Shown: in pieces, positions 1-10,490 of the stretch
Numbering within the stretch: the first letter of the stretch is position 1
Layout of the letters: every line of letters starts with the position of its first letter
DNA from: Neoechinorhynchus agilis
Lineage: Eukaryota > Acanthocephala
Length of the DNA: 64,000 nucleotides
Direction of reading: 5' to 3'
NCBI GenBank assembly: GCA_051530055.1
Contig: CM121342.1
Coordinates: 10,974,001 to 11,038,000 of the forward strand
The notes under the pieces: model-generated
Told to the model about the DNA's origin: nothing
What the model saw: only the letters and a program-made list of their open reading frames with translations
Databases searched by the model: none
Program-made: the position numbers and the translations under genes

Positions 1-72
1 TTGATGACATCAAATCTTTACTTGTGCCGCGTTTAACGATACCGAAACAAACGAGATTCGATACACAAGCGA

Positions 73-80
73 TTATATAA
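73..80 (+). promoter_or_regulatory. Putative TATA box of Cys-rich gene copy 1
   Basis: The octamer TTATATAA lies about 85 nt upstream of the ATG at 166 and is kept in the second copy at 14766-14773. Spacing to the start codon fits a core promoter with a short 5' leader. Inferred from sequence only. Confidence 0.45.
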
Positions 81-165
81 TTCTTTTTTATTAGTATTCG
101 TTTGCGCTCTTTCTTGAGCGAATAAGACCTCGCTGTTCATATTCCGAAGGGTATATTTCTCAGTG

Positions 166-714
166 ATGGCTCCTTTACAAGTTATTCTTTACTTGGCAAT
201 TGTTGCTTTAACATCGGCTCGTTCGAAATCCGGAAAATTAGCCAAGTCGTGTTGCTTCGATCCATGCGAATGTCCAATGGAATGCCCAACGGAATGTCCA
301 TGTGAGCCATGCCCGTGTCCGGTGGATACCTGCTGCCTTTGCCCATGTCCGGCTCCTCCGTTCGAATGCGCTCCAGAGAGAAAATACAGCAAATGTTGCG
401 TTATCGAGATTCCCAGTCAGACTTGTCCAATCCCAATTCCATGTGGATATGTGAAACCAAAGCCACCAAGGAAAATCGTAGTGAGAAGACCGTGTCCAGT
501 GGCAAGACCATGCCCGAGACCAATTCCTGTGCTTCCATGCAGTATTGAGTACGTTCCAGCGACTCCGTTCCCTTGCCCGGAAAGACCATTGATGTGTGCC
601 GAGCAATACGGATACCAATGTCCGCCGAATCCGTGCTCTGTATGCTGCTGCAAGGACGAATGCTGCTGCGAACCTTGTTGCAAAGACGAATGCCGTTTAA
701 GCTGCTGTTGCTAA
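166..714 (+). CDS. Secreted cysteine/proline-rich protein, copy 1
   Basis: An uninterrupted 182-codon ORF encodes a hydrophobic signal peptide (MAPLQVILYLAIVALTSA) followed by a basic stretch and then a mature region with 37 cysteines. Many sit in Pro-Cys or Cys-Pro pairs in the first half, and in CCC/CCKDEC clusters at the C-terminus. The middle (around residues 95-130) is Pro/Arg-rich. This composition suits an extracellular disulfide-rich structural protein such as a cuticle, eggshell or secretion component, but I recognise no named family. I prefer the ATG at 166 over the GTG just before it. There is no obvious intron. The paralogue at 14859-15407 encodes the same protein. Confidence 0.8.
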   Translation: MAPLQVILYLAIVALTSARSKSGKLAKSCCFDPCECPMECPTECPCEPCPCPVDTCCLCPCPAPPFECAPERKYSKCCVIEIPSQTCPIPIPCGYVKPKPPRKIVVRRPCPVARPCPRPIPVLPCSIEYVPATPFPCPERPLMCAEQYGYQCPPNPCSVCCCKDECCCEPCCKDECRLSCCC

Positions 715-779
715 AAGGTTCTCTAGATAAATAGCGTAGATTTAGACTGAGTTTCAACTTATTAAATTAGCTTTAAAGT

Positions 780-1950
780 TTGATTGGAAATTTTGAGCGC
801 ATTCGGGTTAAACGAAATCTCATTAGAATTTTAGGAGAAAAAAAATGAGATTTTTGTGAAAATCAATCTCTAAACATTTGAGAAACAAATGCCGACCACT
901 ATTCTTTAAAGTGTTTCTAGAGTCCGATCAACCATGAAGTATAATGAGCAAAACTTTAACGATCTTGGAAATTCCGATAAGTCAATCGGACAACCGAATG
1001 AAAACCAAGGTACTCATTTCGAAGGTGCTTAAAAAGGAAGCTGAAGTTAATTGAATACCAAGGTCGGAAAATTCTACTCATCCAACTCAACTCAGCAGAG
1101 TTATACACCACGCCAGCTTGTCCATGGATTCGTTATTGTTGACCAATGTTAACCCCGGAAACTCCTCTTATAAAAATTATATTGATTGAACCGCGATAAT
1201 AACAAATCATTGGCGTAAACCTCCTTAAATTGCTAATAACCATGATTCTCCTTTTCTTACTTTTAAAAACAGAAAGGAAAGATCCGATTATCCGAAGGAC
1301 CATCCCACAAAGTGGAGAACCGTTTGGTAAGATGATAAATCGTATGAGGGACACCGGAACTATCAGTGACAGTGACCGTATCGAAATATAAAAGGATACG
1401 AAGCCAGATATTTACAGTCAAGATTAATCTCTGTATCTCCTGGTACGCCAATCTTGAAACCCTTGGTAACGCCCGAATTAGATTCGACGATAAACGAAAA
1501 GTGGAATTGATTTCAAACGAGATTGTCGATTCCAAGAAATGTTTTCGCCTTGAAAATGTGCATAAACTAAACCTTCGATCGGTGAAGCTGCCTTAATGAT
1601 TCCTAAATATCATCACAAGTTTGAAATGCAGTGATTTAATTTCAACGAGTGCAGCACTCGCAAAAAAATGACCGTCAAGTTATTAAACTGTTTGTTTGAT
1701 AGAAATTACATTTATATTGAAATTCTAGAGATTGCCAGTGAATGACGCCCCAGATATAAGTCGCGATAACCTTATTTATCTCACTCTTTAACTTTTCAAT
1801 TGTATTTCTTATCTTGATAATCATCGCAAAAAACAAATATTTATCAATAGTTCCATCACAAAGAGGACTACAGCCGATTTTCGAGACTCATATCGATGAT
1901 GAAAGTCTTAAACGAATTCTGGCTAAAGATTTACTTTTTCTTATTTATGT
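780..1950. other. Intergenic, no gene recognised
   Basis: The AT-rich stretch between the cysteine-rich gene and the retroelement fragment contains only short ORFs (for example a 76-codon one at 1366-1596) without recognisable motifs or convincing splice structure. I see nothing supportable here. Confidence 0.5.
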
Positions 1951-1959
1951 CCGTTGTCC

Positions 1960-3260
1960 TACAAAATGAGTCCCATCTTACTTAGTCGATCCATGGCATG
2001 AAAAACTAGCGGACTGGAATTATGATTAAGATTATTTTTAGAACCCCATTCCTGCTTATTTATCGGATCTGTTTTTCCACCATCTGCTGTATTCACATCC
2101 AGAAGCTTTATTTCTTCCTTCAATTCTGATTTACTAGAGACAATTTCCCGCATCATATTACTAACTTCCTTCAGTTCTGAAATCACCCTATCTCTTTCTT
2201 CTATTCGTTCAGTTAAAAACTGAATTTGTTTGATCATGGCCTCTAATGCCTCAATTATTTTAATATTATCATGGATCCTTTCGTCTCTCGAAACAGGAGG
2301 ATCTACTTCTAATGTAGGCATGTACTCCCGAACACGACTTCTATTAAACCATTCGTTATTTTCTTCAGGCTTCTTGGGTTTAAAGGTGCGCCATCGTTTA
2401 AACGCCTTGTCATTTCCTCCGCAATTAACACATCTTTTTATTGCTATATCCGTTCATTGATTTTTGGAATGGTTTCTCGAGCAAATAACACACCTCACCT
2501 CCCCCTTCTACACCGAAATCCGGTACGGCCCCATTCGTAACACTTTAAGCATAGTGTTCGCACAAAATCGTGAATAGATTCAGTTCCAGTATGCCATAAA
2601 TCCAAACTCCCTGCCTCGAACTCTATCAAGCCGATCTTGAATGCCTAGGCTCATGTCCATGATTTTTGCGTATATATTTGATAAGAATGGGGCCAGTCCT
2701 TAGTCCTCCCACATATTGGGGGAATTAAACACCATCGCTGTAACTCTCCTTAGAATATCCGTATATTTTATATTTTTGATTTTAGCAGTTCCTAAAACAG
2801 GCTTTTATCTTCTACTTCCATAAAGATTAGCAAGACTGACCACTTCTCAGAAAGGCTCTTTTAATTTGGTATTTTATATCCCCCCTACACTTTCTTAACA
2901 GCTAGACCATCCCTATAATAGATAATAGTAAGATCATTGAGGGAAAACTCCGCCATATCCTCCTTCCTCACCCTTAGCCCAAAATCATCCTTTTCCCTGG
3001 GTAAACGAGATATGCCTATTATATGTCCTTTGCGAATGCCCGGACCAACTGTATAATGAAACCGACCCTCAAAACCGGCCGTCTCTCCTAATGATATAGG
3101 AACCTGAAAACACTTAAGTGTTTCAGTTTGTGGCTGATCCACATCCATGGCTTTAACTCTTCCACGGTCGTCAGGAGGATCTGGAGGTCTCGGATACTCG
3201 AAACCATTGTTTTCCATTCGGACGCAGTTTTCTTTATTGCAAAAACCACGCATTTTGATT
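1960..3260 (-). mobile_element. Gag/ORF1-like retroelement fossil with zinc knuckles
   Basis: On the minus strand the stretch reads as pieces of a gag-like protein. An N-terminal piece (3253-2885) is proline/acid-rich. Around 2400-2570 there are at least two Cys-rich knuckle-like motifs (one begins KCYEWG, another CVNCGG). A charged coiled coil with regular heptads follows at 2321-1959. Zinc knuckles followed by a coiled coil occur in LINE ORF1 proteins and in LTR-element Gag. No polymerase is attached, so the family is open. It is broken into several frames and looks old. Confidence 0.55.
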
Positions 3261-4250
3261 TACTTGATATTGGGCAACATTTATTTACGATTAGTCATGA
3301 ACCTTGAACTAACGGTGTGAGGGTCGGTAGTTTTAATGAACTTTCAAAAATAAATTTTATTTGTACAACGTTGATGTCGCAACTCCCAGAAATTTTACTT
3401 CCATTTTTTGAAATGAGACTTTATAATTAAATTAAAAACTTCCATTATAACTTCCAAATGATTTACATTTCACTTAACACGAAACAACTGCTGAAAATTT
3501 GATTGACTTAAAATTGAATAAATTCAGAGATGCTCCAAATTAACTTCGTTTGTTACTTTTTGAAATATATCACTCCAAGCGATTTGAAAACATGAACTTA
3601 AAAATACCTAAAAACCGCTGTTGTCCATGTGATCAACTGCAAAAATCAAATGACGGTTTCAAGTCAGAACCTTTAAAAATTACAGCAACAAAACTAGGGA
3701 CTTCACATCAATTTTGGCGATCATCTATGAATTTTCGAAGTTAACGAAGCTTTTAAATCTTCAATTTTTCTTGGCCAATCGCTCTCTTTTGGTAAATATT
3801 TATTTCGATTAGCATTATAGTATTTACAGTTTGAACTAATCGAAGAATTAAGAATCTTTATATAGAGCAATGAAGAGTAAATTTATCAATATAAAACAAT
3901 TTAAAATCATTTTAAAAAACATCTATGTAGCGAGTTATTCGAAAAAAAAGAAAGACGTTTTAATGAATACTTTTCACGGATTTTACATTCGTATCAAAGT
4001 ACAAAGCAACCATTTCAAGAAAGTCCACCGAATCATTGTAATCTACGAAACATGATTCTAAAATCAAGGCAAAATTGCAAAAGTTACTGTAATGTTCTAA
4101 TCGCAGTAAATAACCCCGCGTCCATTTCTAAGCACACATAAATTCGGATACCTATACAAGTCTTTTTAAAGGTCTACCAAGCGCTACACGAAGAAGTGCG
4201 AAACATAACCCTACAAATGGCATAGCGGTAATTCAGCGCTGCGATTAAAA
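3260..4250. other. AT-rich intergenic DNA
   Basis: Only short, low-complexity ORFs of 60-64 codons lie here and none resembles a known protein. There is no RNA gene or repeat that I can support. Confidence 0.5.
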
Positions 4251-4990
4251 TATGTGAAGCATTCGAATGGAAGGGTAGACCGGTGAGTCGAGAACTTCCA
4301 ACCGATTCGACAATTACTCAACAGAATGAAATTGAGGCTATCAGATTCCTCAACAACGGCGTAAACTATATTAAAAATCGAAGCATCAAGAACTCCAACG
4401 TGGACGATGTGGAATGGAACCCGATGAACAAATCTGACCGGTGAAAAATAGGGAGTGGTTTAAGTGCCCGCGAGTTTATAATCTCAAATCTTGTTGTCGA
4501 TCGAGGAATAGCATTGATGACTAAAGAGAACTCAATCGATATCGGATATCCACCACAGGATGGAGTTGGAAGACCATATTTTCAAAATAGATGTCCAGAT
4601 GAATGCGGGCCTCAAATTTGTCCCACGTTTTCAGTTGAATTTGACTAAGCGGGATTGAAACTAAATAGCGAGAGGTGAGTCCATCGAGTTTATTGGTCTT
4701 AAATTACACTGCGATTGTGTTCAAACGAATGTCGGGAAAATAGAAGCAATTTTGGCGTTACCTCAACCGTCCATTAAAGAAGAGTTGCGATCATTCCTAG
4801 GGACCGTAAATTTCTTGAATTAATTTATCCTCAAGTTGCAATTTTAATGCCAATTATTATACGAGTTGATTAAAAAGGGAGGACCTGAGAGTGGAACATG
4901 AAGCATCGTCGTGCTTTCCAAGGTGTACGGAAATATTTCGCTTTTAAAACAAAAACGTTTGCTGAATGAAAACCTTTGTAGAATAATTTG
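4250..4990 (+). mobile_element. Ty3/gypsy-type LTR retrotransposon pol fossil
   Basis: Plus-strand translation shows the conserved tract that links the reverse transcriptase thumb to RNase H in gypsy elements: a segment with KIEAILALPQP and FLGTVNF, then LYELIKKGG and a WNMKHRRAF-like motif that opens the RNase H domain. Upstream pieces (from about 4250) look like an earlier part of pol. No LTRs, protease, integrase or gag could be tied to it. It is heavily broken, a fragment only, and probably old. Confidence 0.6.
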
Positions 4991-5289
4991 ACCAAATCGT
5001 AACCGGTTAAATCGAATTACTTAAATTAATCGCCTTAAGAGCAGATAAAGTTAAATTTGTTTTGATTATTTTGGCGATGGGAAATAAATGAAGATCTTCG
5101 TAACCCTTAGAATTTTAATGAAACAATGGCAAATTTTGATTTGGTGACAAAAATTTGTTAGGAAGGAAAAATAACGAATTTATGGATTGGTAGCAAGAAC
5201 CGTCAGTTGTTAATTTTGCATTTTTCGACTCCACACGAGGGAGCCGTGCCTCTGACGCTAACCGTATTCCCTCATTGCATGGCCATGCT

Positions 5290-5680
5290 GATTTTTTTAA
5301 TTAGGTATGACCTTTGATTGCGATCCCCTGTGGCCTTAATCATGAGTTTCCCCAGCTCGGCGCAGAATTTGAGAGCTGACTCATCGAATACCCCCTTTCG
5401 TTTCCACCCCGAAAGGAAGGAAGATGTGAGACTTGCTCGACTCCAGGTATTTTGTCATCTTCCTCCTTTCGGCCGCTGCCCCTCCCGTTATGGACGAAGC
5501 ATCACTTTGGTTGGAGGGCTCCAGCGAATCGACACACGTCGCGTCCCAGATGAGACATTTTCCTTCCATGGAAATATAGTCATACCATCGGGACGCTTTC
5601 CGTCGGAGCGGCATAGGTGGTTTGGTTCCAATATGTTATTCTCAAATTTTCCGTTCAGTAATATTTCCTAATACTTGACG
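5290..5680 (-). mobile_element. 3' end of an R2-like LINE (endonuclease C-terminus)
   Basis: The minus strand encodes the C-terminal tail shared by the R2-like elements in this window: a GKCLIWDAT motif, an ALKFC-type helix and a TGD motif. It lacks reverse transcriptase and is a 5'-truncated relic. The best parallels are the complete tail at 43.7-44.25 kb and the copy at 55.5-56.2 kb. Confidence 0.7.
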
Positions 5681-5989
5681 TGAACATGAATTAAGGAAAA
5701 ATTGAGACTTGAAGAAGTTACTCGACAAAAGAAGCATTCATGTGGAAATCAAAGAAATGCTCAACGCCAATCTTTCGGCGGCATTAAATGTGGATGGATA
5801 GAAACGCGATACAAACGAATTAAACTTCCTTTAAAAAAGGATCTCAAATATAGCAATTCTAGCAAATTCTTTTTAGCCACAATTTTTGCTGTCAAATATT
5901 ATTTTTATATCAATCCATCGCTTCTTAATCAACAAGATACACAAAGGCGAGAAAGTTGACGTAATTTCGAAACAAAGTAACTTTTTAGA

Positions 5990-6270
5990 ATTTTTATATG
6001 TGGCTCAGCCGGTAGTCTTTTGAGACGAAATACTGCTGAAGGGATAAAACTCACTGATGAGTCCCGCTTCCTGGAGGTATCTGAGGATGCGTAGGGATTC
6101 TTACAAACTTATAACCGTACGGCCTTGGGGCAGTGAGCGCAGACCAGCGCTTCCCAGACCGAAATCGGTGGACTGTGTGTTGTAGGGAAAAAATATCTAT
6201 CAATATTCTTACTTTTCGTATTCTCGTGTGTTTTCCTTTAAGATCGTACACATTTGTAATAATCACTCTT
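5990..6270. repeat. SINE-like dispersed repeat flanked by 35-bp direct repeats
   Basis: A ~280-bp unit shares blocks with 48024-48265 and 54505-54715 and shorter blocks with 20386-20450, 21940-22050 and 54855-54895. It starts with a tRNA A-box-like string (TGGCTCAGCCGGTAG) and includes a GACGAAATAC...ACTCACTGATGA block. It is bracketed by near-identical 35-nt direct repeats at about 5951-5985 and 6273-6307. The repeats could be an unusually long target duplication or remnants of a tandem array. Confidence 0.55.
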
Positions 6271-6309
6271 TAGAAAGTTGACGTTATTTCGAAACAAAGT
6301 AACTTTTGT

Positions 6310-7165
6310 CTTGAGCATTCGTTAAGCCGATAAATGCAACAATAATAAACCATATGAAGGTAGTCGATCAACCTTTCATCTCGTCCGCAATAATCTTTTT
6401 TCGGCCCAAATTATTATGCATTCTTGAGGTAACACCGACAACAGTCAATATTCCCAAAAGCACAGTACCCATTCTCGGAAATATTTATAGGTAGCTTTGC
6501 AAGAAAATTGCTCCAGATTTATCAGATCACCTTTTTTGTAAGGCAATACATTTTGGATTCTAAAAGCGGATTCTATACGTCCTTAAAAAAAGGTTTTTAT
6601 GTTCCTGTTTGAATCTTTTACGCGTTAGGATTTACATTCCTCAAGCGCTTTTCGTACAAGAATAACTTCGTAAATCGCATACAATAATTTAGATTGCGGT
6701 CAATGAAAATTCTCTTCTAAATAACGCTGCGATGAATGACGCCTAAAAGATGAAATGTAGATTAATCTTAAAATCTTTTTTGTGCTGGATTTCCTTCCAT
6801 TGCCGTCGGTATCTATGCATCCGTCCAATAATTCATTCTTAGGAGGATATCACGATAAAAGTTTTAATCAAATCTCACTTTTGCCGTCCGTTGTAATAGA
6901 ATACTCTTAAAAGCTTCTGTACAATATCTTCAGTCCTCGCTATTTCTAAAGCAGATAAAATGGATTAGTTTTTCACCTACGATTAAGAAATATTTTTGAA
7001 GTGGCAATTTAACATTTGTACCTTTTAATCGAAGCGGAAACTTGAATAATCACTACAATTGAGACCAATAGATTATTTTATTTGGCATTTGAACGTCCAC
7101 ACCGAAAATGTTACAGTTATATTTCGAAATGAGCCGGAAATTTATTGACTAAAAGAGTTTCTCAT
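6310..7165. other. AT-rich upstream region of the Piwi gene
   Basis: No coding exon or RNA gene is evident between the repeat and the Piwi gene. It presumably holds the Piwi promoter, but no clear TATA box or other element can be chosen. Confidence 0.5.
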
Positions 7166-7169
7166 TTCT

Positions 7170-7183
7170 TGTTAAACTTTTAG
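7170..7183 (+). promoter_or_regulatory. 3' splice site abutting the Piwi start codon
   Basis: A pyrimidine-rich tract ending in CTTTTAG directly precedes the ATG at 7184. With no upstream coding exon, this fits a spliced-leader trans-splice acceptor or a 5'UTR intron end. Similar sites precede PPIL1, the GPCR, P2X and others in this window. Confidence 0.6.
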
Positions 7184-9724
7184 ATGGCATATCGTGGACG
7201 TAACTGTTATAGAGGACCTCCTAGCGAACGTCCAAACAATAGACGAGGGCGTGAGAGAAGGCCCAGTGGTTTTGGTCCAAGGAGAAACAATGTAAGGTCA
7301 GCTCGAGATATTGACTTTGCGAGAATAAATTTAAATGAACGGTCCGACGAAGGAAACCAACCCCTACAATCAACTGGGAATGGCGGGCACAACCGAAGAC
7401 AGCGACTAATATTGGCATCTGAGATCAATGAAGTCTTATCTGTTGTAGACGATGAGCGGATCCAAGATTATGGAACAAGTGGATCAAAGACGCGGGTTGT
7501 AAGCAACTACTTTAAAGTTGACAGCGTTCCGCATTACAAGATTTTTAATTTCGCTGTTGAGATCGAACCACCATGTGAATCAAAGATGGTCAAAAGCAAG
7601 GTTCTTAAGATTGTATCAAGAACAAACTGGAATAACCAAGTCTTTAGTTTTACCGGTCAATCAATCCACTTGGCTCATAAACCTGAAATCCTTGAATATT
7701 CGGACATTCAGTTTCGAAATGTAAGATACAAAGTAAAGCTTGAGGCAACTGGCGAAACGGTACCTGGAACTGAGCCGTTTATTGCAATACTCGGTCTCAT
7801 CCTTCGAGGACGATTGAACGAAGTCGGTTTCAAGACGATCCAGCGGAATATGTTTGACATGTCTTCAGATGGACGTAGAGAAATAGAAGGTTTCCAGATA
7901 TTCCCAGGAATAAAAGCATCGATTTTGCCTCGAAAAGGCGGACGCTTGTTGCTTTGTATTGACAGGATCAACAAAATAGTAAATAAGAACATGGTATCGG
8001 CAATAATGAATCGCCTCGAGCTTGGATCAAATTATGGACGTAAACATCTTATCGACGAAGTAGTTGGATCTTCGGTCATGACTTCTTACAACAATCGATT
8101 TTATCGTATAACGGACGTTGATTTTAATTGTGACTCCACATGCAGATTCACTGCAGACGATAATCGGCAAATTAACTTTATTGATTATTATCGAGAACGA
8201 TATCACCTACAAATACATAACCCGCGCCTTCCATTACTTACAGCAAGGGTAAAGGACAAAGATGGGAACAAGAAGGAGATTCATCTTATTCCTGAATTCT
8301 GTCAAATAGCAGGACTGGATCGGGTTAGCCCAGTTGAAAGATCGAGAATGATGAGAGTCGTTTGCCGGGAGACGATTCCTCAATTTAGAATGCAATACAT
8401 TAGAAATGTATTACAAAGACTGACCACGGTGGACACTTCACGCCACTTTCCTTTGAAAATATCAAGAGATCCAGAGATAGTTGAAGCACGATATTTGAAC
8501 GAACCACAGCCTGGAGATCCTCGTGGATGTGTTCGGTTTACGTGGCGTGATATGGGGCAAAAATCGCTTTTCCGTCCGGAACCATTGAAACGATGGTTGA
8601 TTCTCGTACCGGAAGGTATCCGAGTAGACAATTTCCTCTCATCGCTGAACTCAGTAATGAGGACTCTTCGTATTTTTCCTGACGAGCCACGAGTGAGAAC
8701 TTATCCGACAAGAGGACAGAATGTTATCGCTGCTGTTCAGCGAGTCTTAGAAGAAAATGACGTTGATAGAGCCGAAATGGTTGTTATTTTGATGAGCAAC
8801 TACTGCAGCACCGGCTTTTATACAACTATGAAGGGTTGTTTATCGATGGGATACGGAGTTCCTAGTCAATTCATCAAAGAGAAGAACTTCCGGGAGTGCA
8901 AAGTGCCAATCATGGCAAAGATTGGAATTCAGATCGGATGTAAAACAGGAAGTGAACCGTGGTCTGTATCTGGTGGATTTGGAGAGTCATTTAGAGACGC
9001 GATGGTGATTGGTATCGACTGCTATCATTCCAAAATGACTTCAATTTCAGCCGTAGTTTGTTCTTTAAATTCGACTTTTTCAAAATGTTACTCTCGATGT
9101 TTCACTCAATCTCCGGGACAGGAATTGGTGACTTGTCTGACGATGTGCTTAGCGGAAGCGATTAACCGGTACAAAAAGCACAATGGCAACAGAGTTCCAA
9201 CATCCATTGTTGTTTACCGCGACGGAATTGGTGACGGCCAGCTCGGTTACATTGGGATGAGTGAGTGTCAACAAATCCTCATGGCGATGAGTATGGTCGT
9301 TGGATCAAATGAAGACGAAGCACCGAGACCAAAGCTCACGTACATTGTGGTTAAGAAGCGAATCAATTCCCGATTCTTTACATTGGGCAGCTCAAACAAA
9401 CCTATGGCTAATCCTGATGGTGGTCTTGTTGTGGACAGAATTTTGACAATGGAACGATGGAGGGATTTTTATCTTGTGCCACAGCAAGTTACTCAAGGTT
9501 CAGCCACGCCGAGTCACTTCAACATCTTGGCAGATAAAAACAAGTTCTCGATGGACGAGGTTCAGCAATTTTCCTATAAACTGTGCCATATGTATTTCAA
9601 TTGGTCAGGAGCGATCAGAGTGCCAGCAATGTGCCAATACGCCCACAAACTTGCATACATGGCAGGAACCTGTTTTAAAAGAGAGCCGCACCAACGCTTG
9701 CATGATCTTTTATATTATCTTTAA
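7184..9724 (+). CDS. Piwi-clade Argonaute
   Basis: An 846-residue protein in one exon. The N-terminus is Arg/Gly-rich (AYRGRNCYRG, NNRRGRERR), resembling the arginine-methylation targets bound by Tudor proteins. A PAZ domain spans about residues 270-375, MID about 470-600 and PIWI about 600-846. The slicer tetrad is present as D612 (GIDCYHS), E647 (GQELV), D680 (YRDGIGDGQ) and H821 (QYAHKLAY). The C-terminus ends in YYL, as in Piwi proteins. Family knowledge: it binds piRNAs and silences transposons in the germ line by target cleavage. Length is typical for the family. The lack of any intron is unusual next to its split neighbours and may mean retrogene origin. An AATAAA lies near 9852. Confidence 0.95.
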   Translation: MAYRGRNCYRGPPSERPNNRRGRERRPSGFGPRRNNVRSARDIDFARINLNERSDEGNQPLQSTGNGGHNRRQRLILASEINEVLSVVDDERIQDYGTSGSKTRVVSNYFKVDSVPHYKIFNFAVEIEPPCESKMVKSKVLKIVSRTNWNNQVFSFTGQSIHLAHKPEILEYSDIQFRNVRYKVKLEATGETVPGTEPFIAILGLILRGRLNEVGFKTIQRNMFDMSSDGRREIEGFQIFPGIKASILPRKGGRLLLCIDRINKIVNKNMVSAIMNRLELGSNYGRKHLIDEVVGSSVMTSYNNRFYRITDVDFNCDSTCRFTADDNRQINFIDYYRERYHLQIHNPRLPLLTARVKDKDGNKKEIHLIPEFCQIAGLDRVSPVERSRMMRVVCRETIPQFRMQYIRNVLQRLTTVDTSRHFPLKISRDPEIVEARYLNEPQPGDPRGCVRFTWRDMGQKSLFRPEPLKRWLILVPEGIRVDNFLSSLNSVMRTLRIFPDEPRVRTYPTRGQNVIAAVQRVLEENDVDRAEMVVILMSNYCSTGFYTTMKGCLSMGYGVPSQFIKEKNFRECKVPIMAKIGIQIGCKTGSEPWSVSGGFGESFRDAMVIGIDCYHSKMTSISAVVCSLNSTFSKCYSRCFTQSPGQELVTCLTMCLAEAINRYKKHNGNRVPTSIVVYRDGIGDGQLGYIGMSECQQILMAMSMVVGSNEDEAPRPKLTYIVVKKRINSRFFTLGSSNKPMANPDGGLVVDRILTMERWRDFYLVPQQVTQGSATPSHFNILADKNKFSMDEVQQFSYKLCHMYFNWSGAIRVPAMCQYAHKLAYMAGTCFKREPHQRLHDLLYYL

Positions 9725-9954
9725 GCAATCTGCAGAGTTGTGGATATTTGTCGTTAATAAATGATTTATATTTATGTTTTGAGTCACAATAACAATTCAC
9801 GACTTAGACGAAAATGGTAAATTTAAACGAATCGGTTTTTTTGCACCTTGAAATAAAATTTTGCTTTTACGCTCGATTATTTGATTTGCTACTTGATGGT
9901 AAAATAGAGCGATAAGGTTGATAAACTAATGAAGCAATGCTTAAAGCATAAAAT

Positions 9955-10490
9955 CGCCATTAATCGGTCAAGTATTTGAAAAGCTGTTCTTCAGAATCGG
10001 CTTGAGGTCGGACTGATTTTTGATAAAAACCATCGCTTCCTTGCTTATTTACCCTTTCTGAACGCATTTGAAGCCGCTTGACTTCCTCACTCCAATACCA
10101 ATTATCAGCAAACAAATCATTGACCTTCTGAACTGCTGAACGTTTTGCATCGGATGATGATGAGCAACTTCGTGCAGTCTTATGCACCTGGGCGTAAATT
10201 GCCTGCTTAATCACCCAGTGGGGATGGGAATCGCGATGCATAACTATCGCCTTCCGGCACGGCTTACGATACCAAATGAATTCCCTAAGATCTTTGACAT
10301 TTAACAGCAAGTTCCAGAAAGGAAGTTAATCCGACGGATTGTCTTTAGTCACTTTTATTCGTCGTGTTGCATCCATCGAGCTCAAACGACGCCCCACGTC
10401 GTTCACTTGATCATCTTCTGTGTAGGCGAACAGAACATCATCCACGTATCGGAGGTAAATCTGACTCGACGCTAAGTGTGGAAAGATGCT
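9955..10490 (-). mobile_element. Penelope-like element fragment
   Basis: Minus-strand translation shows a Penelope-type reverse transcriptase catalytic motif (YLRYVDDVLFAYTEDD). A post-RT stretch follows with the family's hallmark FIWYRKP...IVMHRDSHPH...KQAIYAQVHK...NWYW spacing. No GIY-YIG domain follows. The 5' edge abuts the C-terminus of the LINE ORF described next, so this looks like a truncated PLE joined to a LINE. It is broken and degenerate. Confidence 0.7.

Larger units (their letters stand above)
1..904 (+). repeat. Copy 1 of a ~0.9 kb gene-containing duplication
   Basis: This segment matches 14694-15602 base for base over most of its length. The coding part differs by one synonymous base that I could find; the 3' flank differs by scattered substitutions and small indels and the match ends near 904. 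The repeat is cut by the start of the window, so its true left edge is unknown. It carries promoter, coding region and 3' flank, so the whole gene was copied. Confidence 0.95.

Noticed and set aside
238-757. Several long antisense and alternative-frame ORFs over the Cys-rich genes
   Set aside because: They mirror the Cys-rich codon pattern (Gly/His- or Trp-rich shadows), appear identically in both copies, and lack any domain or signal.
5990-6270. Hammerhead in the GACGAAATAC...CTCACTGATGA block of the SINE-like repeats
   Set aside because: GAAA precedes CTGATGA instead of following stem II, and pairing for a permuted form with open stem II is poor in the copies. The order does not give a standard hammerhead.
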